This document shows, piece by piece, positions 8,628-17,645 of a stretch of 64,000 bases of DNA; the stretch's first letter is position 1, and every line of letters begins with the position of its first letter. Under the pieces are notes generated by a model that was given only the letters and a program-made list of their open reading frames with translations, did not search any database and was not told the origin of the DNA. Origin of the DNA: an uncultured Spirochaeta sp. (lineage in GTDB: Bacteria; Spirochaetota; Spirochaetia; DSM-27196; Alkalispirochaetaceae). The stretch spans positions 1 through 64,000 of the forward strand of contig CAJWEZ010000022.1 in the NCBI GenBank assembly GCA_913030605.1, given 5' to 3'. A program made the position numbers and the translations under genes.

Positions 8628-9919
8628 GCGAGTGCTTCCGCCGCCTGAAAGATCTCTTCGTACAGTTCCGGCAACCCCTGGGCGTCGATGCCGGCGAACG
8701 CGACCCGCAGGTACTCGTTCCGCACGGCGATCGTGCCCACGCCGCGATCGAGGAGCGCGAGTCGCAGATCCTCCGCACTCAGGCCACGGCACCGGAAACT
8801 CATAAAGTACCCGGAGTTGCACGGCAGGGGTTCGAGCATCGGTGCGCGTCCGCTGGACCGCTGTTCCGCCAGGATGCGCTGCAGCGTGTGAAACCGGTCC
8901 TCCAGCAGCCGGTAGGCGTCCGCCTTCTGTTCGTCGTAGCGCGAGTCCTCCAGTGCCCGCAGAAGGAGCGACTGCGAGAGTCGGCTGGAGTTACTGACCA
9001 TGGAGCGGATCGCGCCGGTGAGTTTCTGCTCCAACGCGGCGGCGTGGGCGGAGGTCATGCCCCGAAACGCCATGGTGACGAACCCCACACGAAAGCCCCA
9101 GACGTAGTCTTCCTTGGTCGCGCCGTCCACCTTTACCGCCAGCAGGTTCTCGTGGGCATCGGCGAGCTGGCTGAACAGGGACTCGCGGAACGCATGGTCG
9201 TCGTAGAACAGGCCGAAGTACGCGTCGTCGCTGAGCGCTACCACCGGCACCGAGTCCGCGAGGCCAACGAGCGTCTCACGAATGAAGGCCACGTCGGCGG
9301 TCGAGGGCGTAAACCCCGCCGGGTTGTTGGGAAAGTTCAACAGGACGATCAGTTTTCCCGACTCCGCCGCGGACCGGGCGCCTTCGGCGAAGGCCGAACG
9401 GTTGAAGACCCCGTCGTCATCGAAGAAGGCGAACTCGCGAATCTGAACCTGCCGTCGTTCGCCGAACATGAGGCGGTAGTTGCCCCAGAACAGATCCGGC
9501 AGCAGGAGGGTGTCTCCCGGTTCCGCGAGCAGGTCGCCGACCACGGCGAGACCCGCTGTGAGGCCGGGGACCACCGCCGGTCGGGTGGTGGCGACTCCGT
9601 CCAGGGACGGGTTCTTGCGCAGCATCTCGGTCTTCCACCGGTCCCGGAGCGCGGGAATCCCGGCGGTGGGGGCGTAGGCGACCGACTCCTCGGACGGGAG
9701 ACCGTTGGTCAGTTCGCGAATGAGCGGGAGGGTCATGGGGTGACCGTCGGCGTACGCCATGCCCACCGTGGCGTTGAAACGGTGAGCCTTCTCCTTTGCC
9801 TCCGCGGCCTGGGCGACGATTCCCCGGGGAAAGTACATCCGCAGTCCGAGATCGGAGAGAACGCGGGGTACCACGGTTCCTTCGAGAGCTGCGTTGAGCT
9901 CCACGGCAAGACTGTTCAT
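8624..9919 (-). CDS. PLP-dependent aminotransferase, class I/II
   Basis: 431 residues from ATG 9919. Fold-type I aminotransferase: substrate loop GMAYADGHPMTLP, the Gly-rich cofactor segment VPGLTAGLAVVGDL, LIVLLNFPNNPAGFTPS (Asn that contacts PLP), VVALSDDAYFGLFYDD (Asp and Tyr of the cofactor site) and the Schiff-base lysine in VDGATKEDYVWGFRVGF. The C-terminal CNSGYFMSFRC region holds the small domain. It belongs to the aspartate/tyrosine-type branch; the exact amino donor cannot be read. It is the first gene of a two-gene operon with the solute-binding lipoprotein. Confidence 0.85.
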   Translation of the reverse strand: MNSLAVELNAALEGTVVPRVLSDLGLRMYFPRGIVAQAAEAKEKAHRFNATVGMAYADGHPMTLPLIRELTNGLPSEESVAYAPTAGIPALRDRWKTEMLRKNPSLDGVATTRPAVVPGLTAGLAVVGDLLAEPGDTLLLPDLFWGNYRLMFGERRQVQIREFAFFDDDGVFNRSAFAEGARSAAESGKLIVLLNFPNNPAGFTPSTADVAFIRETLVGLADSVPVVALSDDAYFGLFYDDHAFRESLFSQLADAHENLLAVKVDGATKEDYVWGFRVGFVTMAFRGMTSAHAAALEQKLTGAIRSMVSNSSRLSQSLLLRALEDSRYDEQKADAYRLLEDRFHTLQRILAEQRSSGRAPMLEPLPCNSGYFMSFRCRGLSAEDLRLALLDRGVGTIAVRNEYLRVAFAGIDAQGLPELYEEIFQAAEALA

Positions 9920-9925
9920 GTCGCG

Positions 9926-9955
9926 ACTATAAACGGTATCCGAATTGACGGTAAA
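9926..9955 (-). promoter_or_regulatory. Promoter of the aminotransferase operon
   Basis: TTTACC (9950-9955), 18 bp, TATAGT (9926-9931), then 6 bp to ATG 9919 and no Shine-Dalgarno. Its -35 abuts the -35 of the divergent gene. Confidence 0.6.
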
Positions 9956-9974
9956 GGTCGGTATGCCGTAAGGT
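9945..9974 (+). promoter_or_regulatory. Promoter of the DUF5312-type gene
   Basis: TTGACG (9945-9950), 18 bp, TAAGGT (9969-9974), then 6 bp to GTG 9981. It shares base 9950 with the opposing -35 hexamer, so the two promoters are back to back. Confidence 0.55.
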
Positions 9975-9980
9975 TATGAC

Positions 9981-11537
9981 GTGTCCGACGATAAAAGCTC
10001 GCAGGACTCGGGGTTTATGGAGCGCATCCTCGCGGTTCTTTTCGGTATCGGCGATCCCGAACGCGAAAAGCGTCGGATGCTCAAGACGATCGGCAAGGAT
10101 CTTTCCAAAGACCGCTACAAGTTCTATAAGCCGCGGGGTTCCGAAGTCCAGCCCAATCTCGCCCGTCTGCTGTACGAGACGTACAAATCCGTCTCGGCGG
10201 TGCGCAAGCTCGTGCAGCCCAGCGATACCACCGGAACGCTACGCCTTCTGGTGATCGAATCCAGTCTGGATGAACGCCAGGTGGAGATGCGCGAGCAGCT
10301 CGACGAAAAGGTGATTCGCGAGCGGATCCGCGCCGGAGCGGAAATCAAGGCGGTGGGCGAGCAGGTGAAGGACACCATGCTGGATTTCGTCGGCACCTTC
10401 GACGCGGTCAAGGTGAAGCAGATCAATACGGAGTACAACAACCTCCGGGCTTTCATTCAGTTCTGCCATTTCGATTTCTACTTCACCCTGAAGAAGTTCG
10501 ACTCCGCCATCAGCGAGGACTCGTTCACCTACAAGCCCCGTTTCGAGCCAATCGAGGCGGAGTACGTGGTGGACGACATTCGGGATTTCCTCGAGGTTGC
10601 CGAGGCGCTGCCGCAGGACGCGGACTGGGACCGGGTGTTCGACCTGCTCAAGGTCTACCGGTCGGTGGAGGTGGTGGACCGCGATCAGTGGCGCAAGGTG
10701 TCCAAGACGCTCTTTCAGGTTCTCGGGAGCGGGGTCCTGGAAAAGATCGTTCAGCACGCCTCGGAGGACCCGCAGTGGGTTGCAAAACGCAGCGCAGGGT
10801 CCAACCGCATCGTGGAGCCCTACCTCAACGAGATCAAATCCAACGTGGAACAGACGTTGCAGAAGATCCTGCAGGAGCGACGGAACACCAAGATCGAACA
10901 GCTGGTAAAGCAGGTGTTCGGAACCACCGTCGTCGCCCGGACGAAGCACTACACCGCCAAGGCCAACGTGAGTTTCCAGCGCACGGACACCGGAGGGTTT
11001 CTGTACACCGACGCCCTCAACTACCTCAAGGCGTACCTGCTGGACTACTTCAAGAAGGATGTCCGGGAGATCGTGCAGGACCTGCTGATCGTTCGCGGAA
11101 AGTGGACCACCCAGATTCAGGCTCAGCAGATATCCGACGCGTACCATGGCGTGCTGTCGGTGTCGGATCAGATCATCAAGCTCGACGACAATCTGGCGGA
11201 CGAGGGAGAACTCGGCCAGAAGCTCCGCAGGGCGATGGGGCGGGTTGTCGACCGTGACCCCAGCAGTCAGAAGCCGCTCAACGACCTGTTGCAGCAGATC
11301 AACACCGAGGTGCTGCGGCTGGTGAACGAGGCGGCGCAGAATCTGATCATCATCGGGAAAAACCTGAAGAACCTCATCACCGACTTCGACCGCAAGGAAC
11401 ACCAGATGGTGATCAACTGGCGCGAACTGGACGGCGAGATCGAGGACTCCCTCAGGGAGCGCATGAGCACCATGTACCGACAGCTGTACTATCTGGTGCA
11501 GCTCCTGCAGGTGTACGCCGGCAAGAAATCGCAGTAA
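9981..11537 (+). CDS. Conserved spirochaetal protein (DUF5312-like)
   Basis: 518 residues from GTG 9981. Soluble, charged and largely helical; no signal peptide or membrane segment. The start FMERILAVLFGIGDPEREKRRMLKTI and the run KDRYKFYKPRGSEVQP are distinctive, and I recall such proteins only in spirochaetes (DUF5312). The C-terminal third is rich in amphipathic helices (LNDLLQQINTEVLRLVNEAAQNLIIIG, cited as a region) and suggests a structural or scaffolding protein. No catalytic motif is visible. Its promoter is back to back with the aminotransferase promoter. Function unknown. Confidence 0.6.
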   Translation: MSDDKSSQDSGFMERILAVLFGIGDPEREKRRMLKTIGKDLSKDRYKFYKPRGSEVQPNLARLLYETYKSVSAVRKLVQPSDTTGTLRLLVIESSLDERQVEMREQLDEKVIRERIRAGAEIKAVGEQVKDTMLDFVGTFDAVKVKQINTEYNNLRAFIQFCHFDFYFTLKKFDSAISEDSFTYKPRFEPIEAEYVVDDIRDFLEVAEALPQDADWDRVFDLLKVYRSVEVVDRDQWRKVSKTLFQVLGSGVLEKIVQHASEDPQWVAKRSAGSNRIVEPYLNEIKSNVEQTLQKILQERRNTKIEQLVKQVFGTTVVARTKHYTAKANVSFQRTDTGGFLYTDALNYLKAYLLDYFKKDVREIVQDLLIVRGKWTTQIQAQQISDAYHGVLSVSDQIIKLDDNLADEGELGQKLRRAMGRVVDRDPSSQKPLNDLLQQINTEVLRLVNEAAQNLIIIGKNLKNLITDFDRKEHQMVINWRELDGEIEDSLRERMSTMYRQLYYLVQLLQVYAGKKSQ

Positions 11538-11547
11538 CCGCCGGGCG

Positions 11548-12084
11548 TCAGCGCACCGCACCTTCCAGACGCAGCAACTGCTCCTTGATCGCCCGTCCGT
11601 GTCCCGCGTCCAGACTGCGTCGGGCGTAGGAACCCAGCTCGCCGCTGGCGTTAATGATCCGGTGACACGGTATGACGATCACGATCGGATTCGAGCCCGT
11701 GGCGTTGCCAACCGCCTGGGCGGCGTCGCGACGGCCGATCTTCTGCGCAAGGGTGCTGTAACTCATCGTGGCGCCGTAGCCGATCTTGCGCATGCGGTTC
11801 CACACCGCTTTCTGGAAGTTCGTCCCGTCGATGTGCAGGTTTACCGAGAAGTGAATGCGCGTCCCGTCGAAGTACTCGTCGAGCTGGTACTCCAGCTCGC
11901 CGCACGCGTACTTATTGGTTTCCCAGTCCCCCGACGGGAGATCGGGTCGAAAGTCGCTGTAGCTCACGCGGTAGACGGTGCCGCTGCGGTCAACGGCGAG
12001 AAAAAGCGGACCCACGGGGGAATCGTAGCGGTGCGTGTAGAGATACTCCACGAGCGGGGATGGTAGCACCCCGGGGCGGTGCAT
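11548..12084 (-). CDS. ogt: Methylated-DNA--protein-cysteine methyltransferase
   Basis: 178 residues. Suicide repair of O6-alkylguanine by transfer to the active-site cysteine in IVIVIPCHRII; the preceding DNA-binding helix-turn-helix is visible in GYGATMSYSTLAQKIGRRDAAQAVGNATGSNP (quoted in part), including the arginine-finger region, and the N-terminal RNase-H-like domain begins SPVGPLFLAVDRSG. After PCHR the family-typical GxxGGY loop is replaced by ASGELGSYARRSLD, which is slightly divergent. The ATG directly follows the hflX stop codon (TGA ATG), so translation is coupled. Confidence 0.92.
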   Translation of the reverse strand: MHRPGVLPSPLVEYLYTHRYDSPVGPLFLAVDRSGTVYRVSYSDFRPDLPSGDWETNKYACGELEYQLDEYFDGTRIHFSVNLHIDGTNFQKAVWNRMRKIGYGATMSYSTLAQKIGRRDAAQAVGNATGSNPIVIVIPCHRIINASGELGSYARRSLDAGHGRAIKEQLLRLEGAVR

Positions 12085-13212
12085 TCAATCATCCCCGGTG
12101 AGTGCTTCGGCGATCAGCTCTCTCAGGGTGTCGATACCCGTTCCGTCCCTGGCGGACGTGCGCACTTCGGCGAGGATGTCGCTGTTGAGTCCCACCGTGG
12201 CTGCAGGGTCCGGGAGCTCCCCGTCGGGATCCACCGCGTCGATTTTGTTCAGAACCAGGATTGCGGGGATCTCGCCGGCGCCGATCGAATCCAGGACGCT
12301 CCGCGTGGTCTCGAGCGATTCGGCCGCCCGGGGATCGGCGGCGTCCACAACGATCAACAGGAGGTCGGCCTCGGTGACCTCCTCCAGCGTGGAGTGAAAC
12401 GCCTCGATGAGCTCCGGCGGCAGGCGGCGCACGAAGCCAACGGTGTCGCTGAGCAGAACGGTCTCCTCCGGTGAGAGGTAGAGGCGCCGGGTCGTGGGAT
12501 CCAGGGTGGCGAAGAGCTGATCCGCGGCGCGGACGCCGCTGGACGTGAGACGGTTCATGAGGGAGGATTTCCCGGCGTTGGTGTATCCCACCAGCGCCAC
12601 GCGCCGCATGCCGTCGCGGCGGCGGCGGCGCAGCTCCCGCTGTCGGCTGACCCGCACGAGTGCCGCCTTCGCCCGCTGTACCCGTCGGGCGAGCTGGCGC
12701 CGGTCCATCTCGATCTGCTTCTCACCCTCGCCCCGGGCGAGCCTGCTGCCCCCGCCCTGTCGGGAGAGGTGTTGCCACATGCCGGCGAGGTGCGACTGCG
12801 CGTATTCCGCCCGCGCCAGTTCCACCTGGAGTTGTGCCTCCCGGGTCCGGGCACGGGAGGCGAAGATCTCCAGGATCACGGCGTGGCGGTCGTAGACCTC
12901 CAGCCGGCTCCGGCGTCCCCAGTTGCGCAGCTGCATGGGCGAGAGGGCGCGGTCGAACACGACCATGGCGGCGTCGGCGTCGGCAGCCGCGGCGATGATG
13001 CGGTCGGCCTGACCGGTGCCGAGGTACAGCGCCGGTTGCGGTGCCCGAACGCGAACGACCTCGCCACCGACGGGACGCAGTCCGGCGGCGCGGCACAGAC
13101 GCTCCAGTTCCTGGAGTCCCGCCACGGCCTCGTGGCGCGGCTCCAAAGAAAATGAGCCAACCAGATAGCACTGGTTGGCCCGATTGTCATCGATGCTGAT
13201 GGAAGCGGTCAC
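12085..13212 (-). CDS. hflX: GTPase HflX
   Basis: 375 residues from GTG 13212, directly after the TAA of the upstream gene. HflX is a ribosome-associated GTPase that splits stalled or heat-damaged 70S ribosomes. The N-terminal HflX domain has the LGTGQADRI and VVFDRALSPMQLRNW motifs, then an Arg-rich coiled linker (RRVQRAKAALVRVSRQRELRRRRRDG in part). G1 is GYTNAGKSS, G3 DTVGFVRRLP, G4 NKID. It is shorter than E. coli HflX (426) because the C-terminal domain is small. Second gene of the three-gene leftward operon. Confidence 0.93.
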   Translation of the reverse strand: MTASISIDDNRANQCYLVGSFSLEPRHEAVAGLQELERLCRAAGLRPVGGEVVRVRAPQPALYLGTGQADRIIAAAADADAAMVVFDRALSPMQLRNWGRRSRLEVYDRHAVILEIFASRARTREAQLQVELARAEYAQSHLAGMWQHLSRQGGGSRLARGEGEKQIEMDRRQLARRVQRAKAALVRVSRQRELRRRRRDGMRRVALVGYTNAGKSSLMNRLTSSGVRAADQLFATLDPTTRRLYLSPEETVLLSDTVGFVRRLPPELIEAFHSTLEEVTEADLLLIVVDAADPRAAESLETTRSVLDSIGAGEIPAILVLNKIDAVDPDGELPDPAATVGLNSDILAEVRTSARDGTGIDTLRELIAEALTGDD

Positions 13213-14109
13213 TTACTGTTCGATGATCGCCTCGAGCCGCGGCTGGGGCACGTCGACATCGACGTTAAACGACAGTTCAACGATCGAACTGACGTTGCCG
13301 AGGCGGTCGGTGGCGCGGGCGCGGATCGAATGAAAACCGGACTCGGTGAACGAGATCGGGCCCGAGTAGGTGATGAACTCCTGACGGTCGATCGACACTT
13401 CCACGGTATCGATTCCGGCCACCTCGTCGGTGGCGCGTACCACAAACTGGTTGCCGCTGGACGTGTAGCGGTCGCCCTGCACCGTGGTGAGCCGCCGGCG
13501 GGGCACAACGCGCACATCCGGCGCGGTGTCGTCGACGAAGGCCCGCATGGAGAACGTCTGGGAACGGTTGCCGACGTTGTCCACGGCGTAGGCGTACCCG
13601 CGGTGTTCACCCTCTTCGTTGACGTAGGCAACGTCGCTGAAGCGAATGAAATTCTCGTTGTCCAGGCTGACGAAGATACCCTGGAGGCCGGAGGCGGAAT
13701 CGTTGGCGTTCACGATGATCGCGGTGTCACCGCGGAGATACGCGGCGCCGTTCTCGACAAAGGCGTGCCCTTTCGCGGTGGCGGACAGCCCCGGTGCCGT
13801 GTCGTCGATAACGACCGTATAGGCTTCCTCCGCCGAGACGTTCCCGGTCACATCGGTGGCCCGGTAGGTGATGACGTGACGGCCCTCTTCGGTGAGCTGC
13901 ACCGGCCCGTCGTAGACCATCGTCTCACCTCCGTCGACGCTGTACTCGATCTCCGCGAGGTTCGATTCGAGCTCGTCGGCGGTCAGGACGAAGCGGGCGG
14001 CGCTGGGCGCGAAATCCACCTGTCCGTTGTTATAGATCCGCAGTTGCTGCGCGCCGACGGCACCGACCACCACCGTCGCGCAGAGTGCGAAAACCAGAAA
14101 CTTGCGCAT
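13213..14109 (-). CDS. Secreted protein with OmpL47-type Ig-like repeats
   Basis: 298 residues. Signal peptide 1-20 (RKFLVFALCATVVVGAVGAQ). The mature part is a series of about three repeats ending in GxHxITYRATDxxGNV-like motifs: ITYRATDVTGNVS, GYAYAVDNVGNRS, IRARATDRLGNVS, each preceded by an aromatic segment such as EYSVDGGETMVYDGPV. This is the OmpL47/Big-like pattern known from leptospiral surface proteins. It is probably periplasmic or surface-exposed; there is no lipobox. It heads an operon with hflX and ogt, an unexpected partnership. Confidence 0.72.
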   Translation of the reverse strand: MRKFLVFALCATVVVGAVGAQQLRIYNNGQVDFAPSAARFVLTADELESNLAEIEYSVDGGETMVYDGPVQLTEEGRHVITYRATDVTGNVSAEEAYTVVIDDTAPGLSATAKGHAFVENGAAYLRGDTAIIVNANDSASGLQGIFVSLDNENFIRFSDVAYVNEEGEHRGYAYAVDNVGNRSQTFSMRAFVDDTAPDVRVVPRRRLTTVQGDRYTSSGNQFVVRATDEVAGIDTVEVSIDRQEFITYSGPISFTESGFHSIRARATDRLGNVSSIVELSFNVDVDVPQPRLEAIIEQ

Positions 14110-14133
14110 TCGATTTCTCCTTCCGTATTGGCG

Positions 14134-14162
14134 ATTATAGACACCGGACGGCGGAATTGAAA
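14134..14162 (-). promoter_or_regulatory. Promoter of the OmpL47-like/hflX/ogt operon
   Basis: A consensus TATAAT (14134-14139) with a weak -35 TTTCAA (14157-14162) 17 bp upstream. The leader carries GGAAGGAG before ATG 14109, so this is a conventional leadered mRNA. Confidence 0.55.
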
Positions 14163-14174
14163 GGACCGAGCCTC

Positions 14175-14939
14175 TCAGAACACCATCGCCGAGCGACCCC
14201 AGTCGTAGTGGTCGCGACGGATCGTATCGGCATCGGGCATCGGATAGAACACGAGTCCGTCGCCGTTGCCGACGTAAACCCCGTCCCGGATGATCTGGTA
14301 CGAGAACGAGCTCACGGAGCGTTCCACGTTCTTGTTGGGTTTGTCAGCCTTGGTGGTGACGTCGTGAACGCAGGACTTCAGGTGTTCCAGATTGCGGTCG
14401 TAGGCCCCGCCGATGTTCCCCGTCGCCTCCGGGTTCTCGAAGTCGACCACCTTGAGGTCGCTGAAGACGACCGACGGTACCGACACATGGTTGTGCGGGT
14501 CGGTCATAAACCCGGCAAACTGCTTCGGCGTCAGCGCGCTGACCACCAGCGGTGTCAGGGGACACAGCTCCTGGTACACGTAGAACGGGCGCGTATGGTT
14601 GGGAATCCGGTCCGACGGTTCCAGCGGCAGACTGCGGCCGTCCTTGGTGGTCAGGTACATCGTCTTCATCGCCGTCAGCGGCACGTGTTCCAGCACCCGG
14701 TACACCCCCATCCAGACGGAGTGCTTGGGGTCCCCCGACGCGTGGGCGACACAGCGTTGCCTCGCGTATTCCCAGTCGAAATGGTCCCCGAATCCGCCCT
14801 CGAGCTCGATGAACATGATCCGCTCGTAGGAACCGTTCTTGGACCCGATCGCCATGTACTGTCCAAACTGTTCCGGTTCCAGCTGCGACGCGATGAGCGC
14901 CTCGATCGGCGACACCGACAGATAGAAGTGAGTTTGCAT
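14175..14939 (-). CDS. Conserved hypothetical protein
   Basis: 254 residues from ATG 14939 with AGAGG upstream. Soluble and balanced in charge, with unusually many His, Tyr and Asn for this window; no signal peptide. Sequence signposts: FYLSVSPIEALIASQLEP near the N-terminus, GGFGDHFDWEYARQRC, FYVYQELCPLTPLVV and ALTPKQFAGFMTDPHNH. I do not recognise the family. Transcribed alone from a promoter whose -35 box is shared with the divergent small cysteine protein gene. Confidence 0.6.
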   Translation of the reverse strand: MQTHFYLSVSPIEALIASQLEPEQFGQYMAIGSKNGSYERIMFIELEGGFGDHFDWEYARQRCVAHASGDPKHSVWMGVYRVLEHVPLTAMKTMYLTTKDGRSLPLEPSDRIPNHTRPFYVYQELCPLTPLVVSALTPKQFAGFMTDPHNHVSVPSVVFSDLKVVDFENPEATGNIGGAYDRNLEHLKSCVHDVTTKADKPNKNVERSVSSFSYQIIRDGVYVGNGDGLVFYPMPDADTIRRDHYDWGRSAMVF

Positions 14940-14962
14940 TGGCCCGATTACCTCTTGGTTTC

Positions 14963-14992
14963 ATCGTAGGCCATGGTTTGCGGATTTGTAAA
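14963..14992 (-). promoter_or_regulatory. Promoter of the 254-residue gene
   Basis: TTTACA (14987-14992), 18 bp, TACGAT (14963-14968), followed by a short leader with AGAGGTAA. The -35 hexamer overlaps, by five base pairs, the -35 of the rightward gene. Confidence 0.55.
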
Positions 14993-15013
14993 GTTTGGAC
15001 CGCGTGATATATC
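14986..15013 (+). promoter_or_regulatory. Promoter of the small cysteine-rich protein gene
   Basis: TTGTAA (14986-14991), 16 bp, TATATC (15008-15013). The -10 ends 1 bp before ATG 15015 and 10 bp before ATG 15024, which favours the second ATG. Confidence 0.4.
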
Positions 15014-15023
15014 TATGGACACG

Positions 15024-15224
15024 ATGGAGTACGGTCAGCCCCCCGATCACGCGCCCAACTGCCTCCAGTGCCGGCACTTTACCGTGACCTGGAACGCGCG
15101 CTTTCCGCGTGCGTGCACGGTATTCGGCATCAAGACCCGTCGATTGCCGAGCCACGTCGTGTACGAAAACACCGGGCACCACTGCCCGGCGTTCGAACCG
15201 ACGGAGGCGCACCGGCGGGAATAG
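15024..15224 (+). CDS. Small conserved cysteine-containing protein
   Basis: 66 residues from ATG 15024 (ATG 15015 would add MDT). Pattern: NCLQCRHFTVTWNARFPRACTVFGIKTRRLPS followed by TGHHCPAFEP, i.e. CxxC, a lone Cys, and a final Cys. Many bacteria have a similar small protein with a conserved FPRxCxxFGxKxRxxPS core and four cysteines, which suggests a zinc or iron-sulfur site; no function is known to me. Divergent from the 254-residue gene. Confidence 0.65.
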   Translation: MEYGQPPDHAPNCLQCRHFTVTWNARFPRACTVFGIKTRRLPSHVVYENTGHHCPAFEPTEAHRRE

Positions 15225-15236
15225 CCCGCCCCGAGC

Positions 15237-16199
15237 CTATCGGCGGTATACGCTCCAGCTCGTCTCCACCAGGGAGTCGACGTCGCTCTCGCGGGCCGAC
15301 CAGGAGAGGAGCTCGCGGGCGGTGGCGGCGGATGCGACCAGTTTGGCCGGGTCACCGGGACGCCGATCGGTGATCTCGGCGGCGATCGGCTCGCCGGTGA
15401 TGCGCCGCGCGGCTTCCACGATCTCCATCACGCTGAGTCCGGACTCGCTGCCCAGATTCACCACCAGCGACTCGTCACGTTCATCGATCGTCCGCAGCGC
15501 CGCGGTATGCGCCCGGGCGAGGTCGGAGACGTGGATATAGTCGCGAACGCCGGTGCCGTCGGGTGTGTCATAGTCGTTGCCGAACACCAGCAGCTTTTCA
15601 CGCGTCCCGGCGGCGACCTCCATGATCACCGGGAGCAGGTTGGCGGGGTTCTGCTCGAGACCACGTACGCGACCGCGGCGGTCGTAGCCGGCGGCGTTGA
15701 AGTAGCGCAGCGCGGCAAACCGAAGACCGCGGAGGCGGTCGTACCAGTCCATGACCCGTTCGATCTCCAGCTTGGTGAACCCGTAGAAGTTCTCCGGCCG
15801 GGTTGGGTGCTTCTCGTCGATCGGCAGGTATTCCGGTTCGCCGTACACGGCGGCGCTGGAGGAGAACACGATACGTCGGACTCCGGCGGCGGTGGCGGCG
15901 TTGAGGATGTTGATCGTTCCGTTGAGGTTGTTGAGGGCGTACTTCTCCGGCCGGATCATCGATTCGCCGGCGGCCTTGAACGCCGCGAGATGGATGATCG
16001 CGTCGTGGCCCTCCATCGCCGCCGCGAGCTGTTCGGGCCGCATGATGTCGCCGTGGATGAACGCGGCCTCCGGTTGCAGATTGATCCGCAGACCGCTGGA
16101 GAGATTGTCGAAGACCGTCACTGAATACGACTCGTCGAGGAGTTCGCGGACCACATGGCTGCCGATATATCCGGCGCCGCCGATTACGAGGACTTTCAC
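15237..16199 (-). CDS. galE: UDP-glucose 4-epimerase
   Basis: 320 residues from GTG 16199. Interconverts UDP-glucose and UDP-galactose. NAD-binding loop GGAGYIGSH at the N-terminus, the DNLSSG segment, catalytic serine in [13 protein letters not shown], and the YxxxK pair in [11 protein letters not shown]. Substrate-side motifs [27 protein letters not shown] and [10 protein letters not shown] are as in GalE. Full length is slightly shorter than E. coli GalE (338). The start has no Shine-Dalgarno and lies 8 bp from the -10 box. Confidence 0.93.
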   Translation of the reverse strand: MKVLVIGGAGYIGSHVVRELLDESYSVTVFDNLSSGLRINLQPEAAFIHGDIMRPEQLAAAMEGHDAIIHLAAFKAAGESMIRPEKYALNNLNGTINILNAATAAGVRRIVFSSSAAVYGEPEYLPIDEKHPTRPENFYGFTKLEIERVMDWYDRLRGLRFAALRYFNAAGYDRRGRVRGLEQNPANLLPVIMEVAAGTREKLLVFGNDYDTPDGTGVRDYIHVSDLARAHTAALRTIDERDESLVVNLGSESGLSVMEIVEAARRITGEPIAAEITDRRPGDPAKLVASAATARELLSWSARESDVDSLVETSWSVYRR

Positions 16200-16207
16200 G
16201 GTGTGTG

Positions 16208-16236
16208 AGCGTAGCCGCTCCCTGCTGCTCGGTCAA
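16208..16236 (-). promoter_or_regulatory. Promoter of galE
   Basis: TTGACC (16231-16236), 17 bp, TACGCT (16208-16213), then 8 bp (CACACACC) to GTG 16199. No ribosome-binding sequence can fit, so the mRNA should be leaderless. Confidence 0.68.
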
Positions 16237-16281
16237 TCCCGGCGGCGTCGGCGGTACACCACGGTTCGTGGCGGTCGGGTA

Positions 16282-16309
16282 TTCAACGGCGTATGCGGTG
16301 TACTATCAT
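16282..16309 (+). promoter_or_regulatory. Possible promoter of the phosphofructokinase gene
   Basis: TATCAT (16304-16309), or overlapping TACTAT (16301-16306), lies 6-9 bp before ATG 16316; the best -35 is a weak TTCAAC (16282-16287) at 16 bp. No Shine-Dalgarno is present. Confidence 0.35.
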
Positions 16310-16315
16310 ATTTTC

Positions 16316-17632
16316 ATGGCCTACGATTTTTCCATCCCGACCCTCGGAACGCCGAAAATCCCCTCGCCGATCCCGTACTCCCACGTCCGTGGCGACGAGA
16401 TCGCGAACTACTGCAACGACCAGGAGCGCGTGCTCTTTGACGTGGACATTCCCACGCCGGAGGCGGCGGCAGAAAAGGACCATGGCCTGCTGGAGAAGGC
16501 GGGGCCCCGCGAGAAGATCTTCTTTACCCCCGGCCACGTTCACGCCGGGATTGTGACCTGCGGCGGTCTGTGTCCCGGCCTCAACGACGTCATCCGCGCC
16601 GTGACGCGCTGCCTGTGGTACCGCTACGGGATTCGGCGCATCACCGGCATCCGCTTCGGCTATCGCGGGCTGTTGCCGGAAACCGCGGGCCCGACGATGG
16701 AACTCGACCCCGACGTGGTCGACGACATTCACAAGATCGGCGGAACCGTGCTGGGGTCCAGCCGCGGTGGTGGTGATCGGACCGAGGACATCGTCGATTC
16801 GATCGAGCGCCTGAACCTGAACATTCTGTTTACGATCGGCGGCGACGGCACGCAGAAGGGGGCGCTGGCGATCGCCCGCGAGATCAAGCGACGCGGGCTG
16901 AAGATCTCGGTGGTGGGCATCCCCAAGACGATCGACAACGATTTCAGCTTCATCGAACGATCCTTCGGCTTTGAGACGGCGGTGTCCGAGGCGACCCGGG
17001 TGGTGGCGGCGGCTCACACCGAGGCCAAATCGGCCGTGAACGGCATCGGCCTGGTGAAGCTCATGGGGCGCGAGAGCGGCTTTATCGCCGCCCACACCGC
17101 GCTGGCGAGCCACGAGTCCAACTTCGTGCTGGTGCCGGAAGTCCCGTTCGACCTGGAGGGGGAGAAGGGGCTCTTCGCACTGCTGGAACAGCGTCTGGAA
17201 CGGCGCCGCCACGCCGTGATCATCGTTGCGGAAGGGGCGGGGCAGGAACTGCTCCCGGAGAGCGAGCAGACCGACGCCAGCGGCAACCGGAAAATGGGTG
17301 ACATCGGCGTGTACCTCAAACAGGCGATCTCCGATCACCTGGAACGTCGCGGTATCCCCTTCAGCCTCAAGTACATCGATCCGAGCTACATCATCCGCAG
17401 TGCCGTCGCGGTTCCCACCGACAGCGTCTACTGCTCGCGCCTGGGAAACGCCGCCGTGCATGCCGCGATGGCGGGCAAGACCGAGACGATCGTGGGGCTG
17501 GTGAACGACCATTTCGTGCATATACCCATGGAGGTCGCCGTATCGCAGCGCAAACGGGTTGACCCCGAGGGCAATCTCTGGCGCGATGTACTGGAGAGCA
17601 CGCACCAGCCGATCAGGATGTGTGACTGCTGA
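16316..17632 (+). CDS. pfk: 6-phosphofructokinase, plant/trypanosome-like (TP0108 type)
   Basis: 438 residues from ATG 16316. Phosphorylates fructose-6-phosphate. The N-terminal extension (about 80 residues) precedes [17 protein letters not shown]. The phosphoryl-donor motif is [12 protein letters not shown]: Gly after GGD is the ATP-type residue. The catalytic segment is [12 protein letters not shown], where the lysine differs from bacterial ATP-PFKs (PGTIDND) as in plant and kinetoplastid ATP-PFKs. Substrate motifs [11 protein letters not shown] and VPEVPFDL are present. ATP use is thus more likely than pyrophosphate, but is not proved. Followed after a short gap by a rhodanese gene. Confidence 0.88.
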   Translation: MAYDFSIPTLGTPKIPSPIPYSHVRGDEIANYCNDQERVLFDVDIPTPEAAAEKDHGLLEKAGPREKIFFTPGHVHAGIVTCGGLCPGLNDVIRAVTRCLWYRYGIRRITGIRFGYRGLLPETAGPTMELDPDVVDDIHKIGGTVLGSSRGGGDRTEDIVDSIERLNLNILFTIGGDGTQKGALAIAREIKRRGLKISVVGIPKTIDNDFSFIERSFGFETAVSEATRVVAAAHTEAKSAVNGIGLVKLMGRESGFIAAHTALASHESNFVLVPEVPFDLEGEKGLFALLEQRLERRRHAVIIVAEGAGQELLPESEQTDASGNRKMGDIGVYLKQAISDHLERRGIPFSLKYIDPSYIIRSAVAVPTDSVYCSRLGNAAVHAAMAGKTETIVGLVNDHFVHIPMEVAVSQRKRVDPEGNLWRDVLESTHQPIRMCDC

Positions 17633-17645
17633 AGGAGGCGATACT

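Noticed and set aside
16205-16315. Upstream in-frame extension of the phosphofructokinase gene to 16205.
   Set aside because: It overlaps the galE promoter on the other strand and reads as non-family sequence; ATG 16316 gives the usual length.
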